From NCBI GenBank assembly GCA_902489515.1, contig CABUAL010000117.1:1-6179 (forward strand): a stretch of 6,179 bases of DNA. Direction: 5' to 3'. This stretch comes from an uncultured Collinsella sp. GTDB taxonomy: Bacteria > Actinomycetota > Coriobacteriia > Coriobacteriales > Coriobacteriaceae. Position numbers and translations under genes: made by a program. The notes beneath the pieces are model-generated. The model worked only from the letters and a program-made list of their open reading frames with translations, was not told the origin of the DNA and made no database searches. Shown piece by piece: positions 5,298 through 6,179 of this stretch (positions are counted from its first letter, which is position 1; the number at the start of each line of letters is the position of its first letter).

Positions 5298-5612
5298 ATG
5301 GATTTGGGTATTTCCACCAACCCCACGCCAGAGCTCTACACCATTAAGGTAACCGGCGAGATCGATATCTCTAACGCCGATAGCCTGCGCAATGCCATCG
5401 ACCTGGCGCTCGAGCAGCCCACCGAGGCCGTTGAGCTCGATTTTGCCCAGGTGAGCTACATCGATTCGACGGGCATTGGCGTGCTCGTGGGCGCCGCGCA
5501 CCACGCGGTCGATCACGGCAAGCGCTTTAGCTGCACCAATGTGCAGCCCCCGGTGATGCGCGTGGTCCAGCTGTTGGGTGTCGACCAGGAGATTTCGATC
5601 ACCGCTGCATAA
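5298..5612 (+). CDS. STAS-domain protein, anti-sigma factor antagonist type
   Basis: This is a single STAS domain of 104 residues, the normal size for SpoIIAA/RsbV-type proteins. Such proteins bind a serine-kinase anti-sigma factor and free the sigma factor when unphosphorylated. The fold is visible in order: a first strand (YTIKVTGEIDISNADSLRNAI, residues 14-34 in all), the strand AVELDFAQVSYIDSTGIGVL (44-63), and the end segment FSCTNVQPPVMRVVQLLGV. The phosphorylatable serine is S57 in the D-S-T-G signature (D56, S57, T58, G59), fully conserved. A strong ribosome site precedes the ATG. No anti-sigma kinase or sigma factor gene is adjacent, so the partner must be encoded elsewhere. A role as a stress or partner-switch regulator is inferred from the family. 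A STAS subunit of another complex is possible but less likely for so short a protein. Confidence 0.88.
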   Translation: MDLGISTNPTPELYTIKVTGEIDISNADSLRNAIDLALEQPTEAVELDFAQVSYIDSTGIGVLVGAAHHAVDHGKRFSCTNVQPPVMRVVQLLGVDQEISITAA

Positions 5613-5655
5613 TCTTTGCCCCAAAAGGGCGTGCCGTTTGGCATATGTTTGTGAT

Positions 5656-5689
5656 GCGCTCGGACGTTTTGGCGTCCGGGCGCTATACT
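5656..5689 (+). promoter_or_regulatory. -10 box of the tat gene beside an 11-bp inverted repeat
   Basis: TATACT (5684-5689) is a good -10 box, but no -35 box is evident. Immediately before it, GCGCTCGGACG (5656-5666) pairs with CGTCCGGGCGC (5673-5683) over 11 bp with one G-U pair and the loop TTTTGG. The repeat fills the region where RNA polymerase would contact the -35 side. It could be an operator, or a T-poor terminator for the STAS gene, which otherwise lacks one. Confidence 0.45.
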
Positions 5690-5732
5690 TGACCGAATGA
5701 ATAGACGAGTTCCGGCCGAATGGCGCGGTGCG

Positions 5733-5759
5733 GGCTCGACTCACATCGAGCCTTGGAGG
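5733..5759 (+). promoter_or_regulatory. leader hairpin and ribosome site fixing the GTG start of the tat gene
   Basis: GGCTCGA (5733-5739) and TCGAGCC (5746-5752) form a perfect 7-bp stem with loop CTCACA. Two bases later GGAGG (5755-5759) lies five bases before GTG 5765. The ATG at 5761 is nearer but is in a frame that hits a stop after eight codons, and GTG 5763 is also out of frame, so GTG 5765 is the start. Confidence 0.6.
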
Positions 5760-5764
5760 TATGT

Positions 5765-6179
5765 GTGTTTGGTATTGGAGAGGGTGAGCTCGCGATCATC
5801 GTGGTCTTCGGCTTTTTGCTGTTTGGCCCGGATAAGCTCCCACAGATGGGCCGTACGATCGGCCGTGCCATCCGTCAGTTCCGCGAGACGCAGGAAAAGA
5901 TGACGGCCGTTGTTCAGTCCGAGATTATCGATCCGGTGAGCGAGGCCGCGTCGGCCCCGGTCAAGCCCAAGAAGACTGCCGTCGATGACGATTCCGATGC
6001 AGACGAGGATGCCGTCGAGACAGCTGCGCCCGCAAAGAAGGAGACCTTTGCCGAGCGCCGTGCCCGCCTTGCTGCCGAGAAGGCCGCAAGCGAGGGTGCT
6101 GCTGAGGGCGAAGGTGCTGCTGAGGAGGCCGAGGGCGCCGAGTCCACCGAGGCCGAGCCTGCCACTGCCACCGTCGAGC
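5765..6179 (+). CDS. tatA: twin-arginine translocase subunit, TatA/TatB family (3' end outside the window)
   Basis: This is a membrane subunit of the Tat system, which exports folded proteins bearing a twin-arginine signal. The 138 codons present begin M(V)FGIGEGELAIIVVFG, the short N-terminal transmembrane helix (about residues 1-20). The hallmark hinge FGPDKLPQMG (20-29) and the amphipathic helix RTIGRAIRQFRETQEKM (30-46) follow. From about residue 50 the chain is a low-complexity, acidic, Ala/Glu-rich tail with charged blocks such as DDDSDADEDAVE. A near-duplicate 6-residue unit EGAAEG/EGAAEE is encoded at 6092-6107 and 6110-6125 (18-base period). TatA proteins usually have shorter tails, and the FGPxxLP style is shared with TatB, so TatA versus TatB is open; the gene symbol is tentative. 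The GTG start is set by GGAGG five bases upstream and by the FGIG start common to TatA. The stop and any tatC neighbour are outside the window. Confidence 0.85.
   Translation, partial: MFGIGEGELAIIVVFGFLLFGPDKLPQMGRTIGRAIRQFRETQEKMTAVVQSEIIDPVSEAASAPVKPKKTAVDDDSDADEDAVETAAPAKKETFAERRARLAAEKAASEGAAEGEGAAEEAEGAESTEAEPATATVE

Noticed and set aside
5618..5643. Small hairpins after the STAS gene as a terminator
   Set aside because: Stems of four base pairs (GCCC/GGGC and TGCC/GGCA) without a proper T-run are too weak.
4191..5744. Open frame of 517 codons on the minus strand opposite the aminotransferase and STAS genes
   Set aside because: It spans two clearly real plus-strand genes and the tat promoter; no family motif is visible and the composition is that of an antisense shadow.

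Overview
The window is GC-rich bacterial chromosome. Its coding density, codon use, short GTG/ATG genes with GGAGG-type ribosome sites and protein flavour best suit an actinobacterial gut anaerobe of the Coriobacteriia, and Collinsella is my best guess. That placement rests on recognition, not on a search. No rRNA, tRNA, CRISPR array, integrase or transposase gene is visible.

Layout, left to right. (1) The 3' end of a ROK-family sugar kinase, probably glucokinase, enters from the left edge. (2) A 166-base gap carries a REP-like palindromic element. (3) A complete family II manganese-dependent inorganic pyrophosphatase (ppaC) ends at a strong intrinsic terminator. (4) A leader of about 200 bases holds a terminator-like hairpin with a T6 run and a second hairpin beside the ribosome site; it precedes nhaA, a Na+/H+ antiporter gene broken by a single-base frameshift near 2738-2763. 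(5) An AT-richer, gene-free stretch (3206-3537) holds two bidirectional terminator hairpins and a pair of inverted, diverged 34-bp repeats that look like the ends of a small mobile or dispersed element. (6) A small minus-strand gene encodes an 84-residue protein of unknown function. (7) Divergent from it is a complete PLP-dependent aminotransferase of the MocR-like/subgroup Ic aspartate aminotransferase type. (8) A single-domain STAS protein (anti-sigma factor antagonist type) follows. (9) A TatA/TatB-type twin-arginine translocation protein, starting at GTG and with a long acidic tail, runs off the right edge.

The genes do not form one pathway. They look like separately transcribed housekeeping units: sugar phosphorylation, pyrophosphate removal, sodium/pH homeostasis, amino-acid metabolism, a partner-switching regulator and protein export. 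Most have their own leader. The three places most worth a second look are the nhaA leader (possible transcription attenuation), the nhaA frameshift, and the repeat-rich 3206-3537 interval. I saw no clear new multi-gene system.
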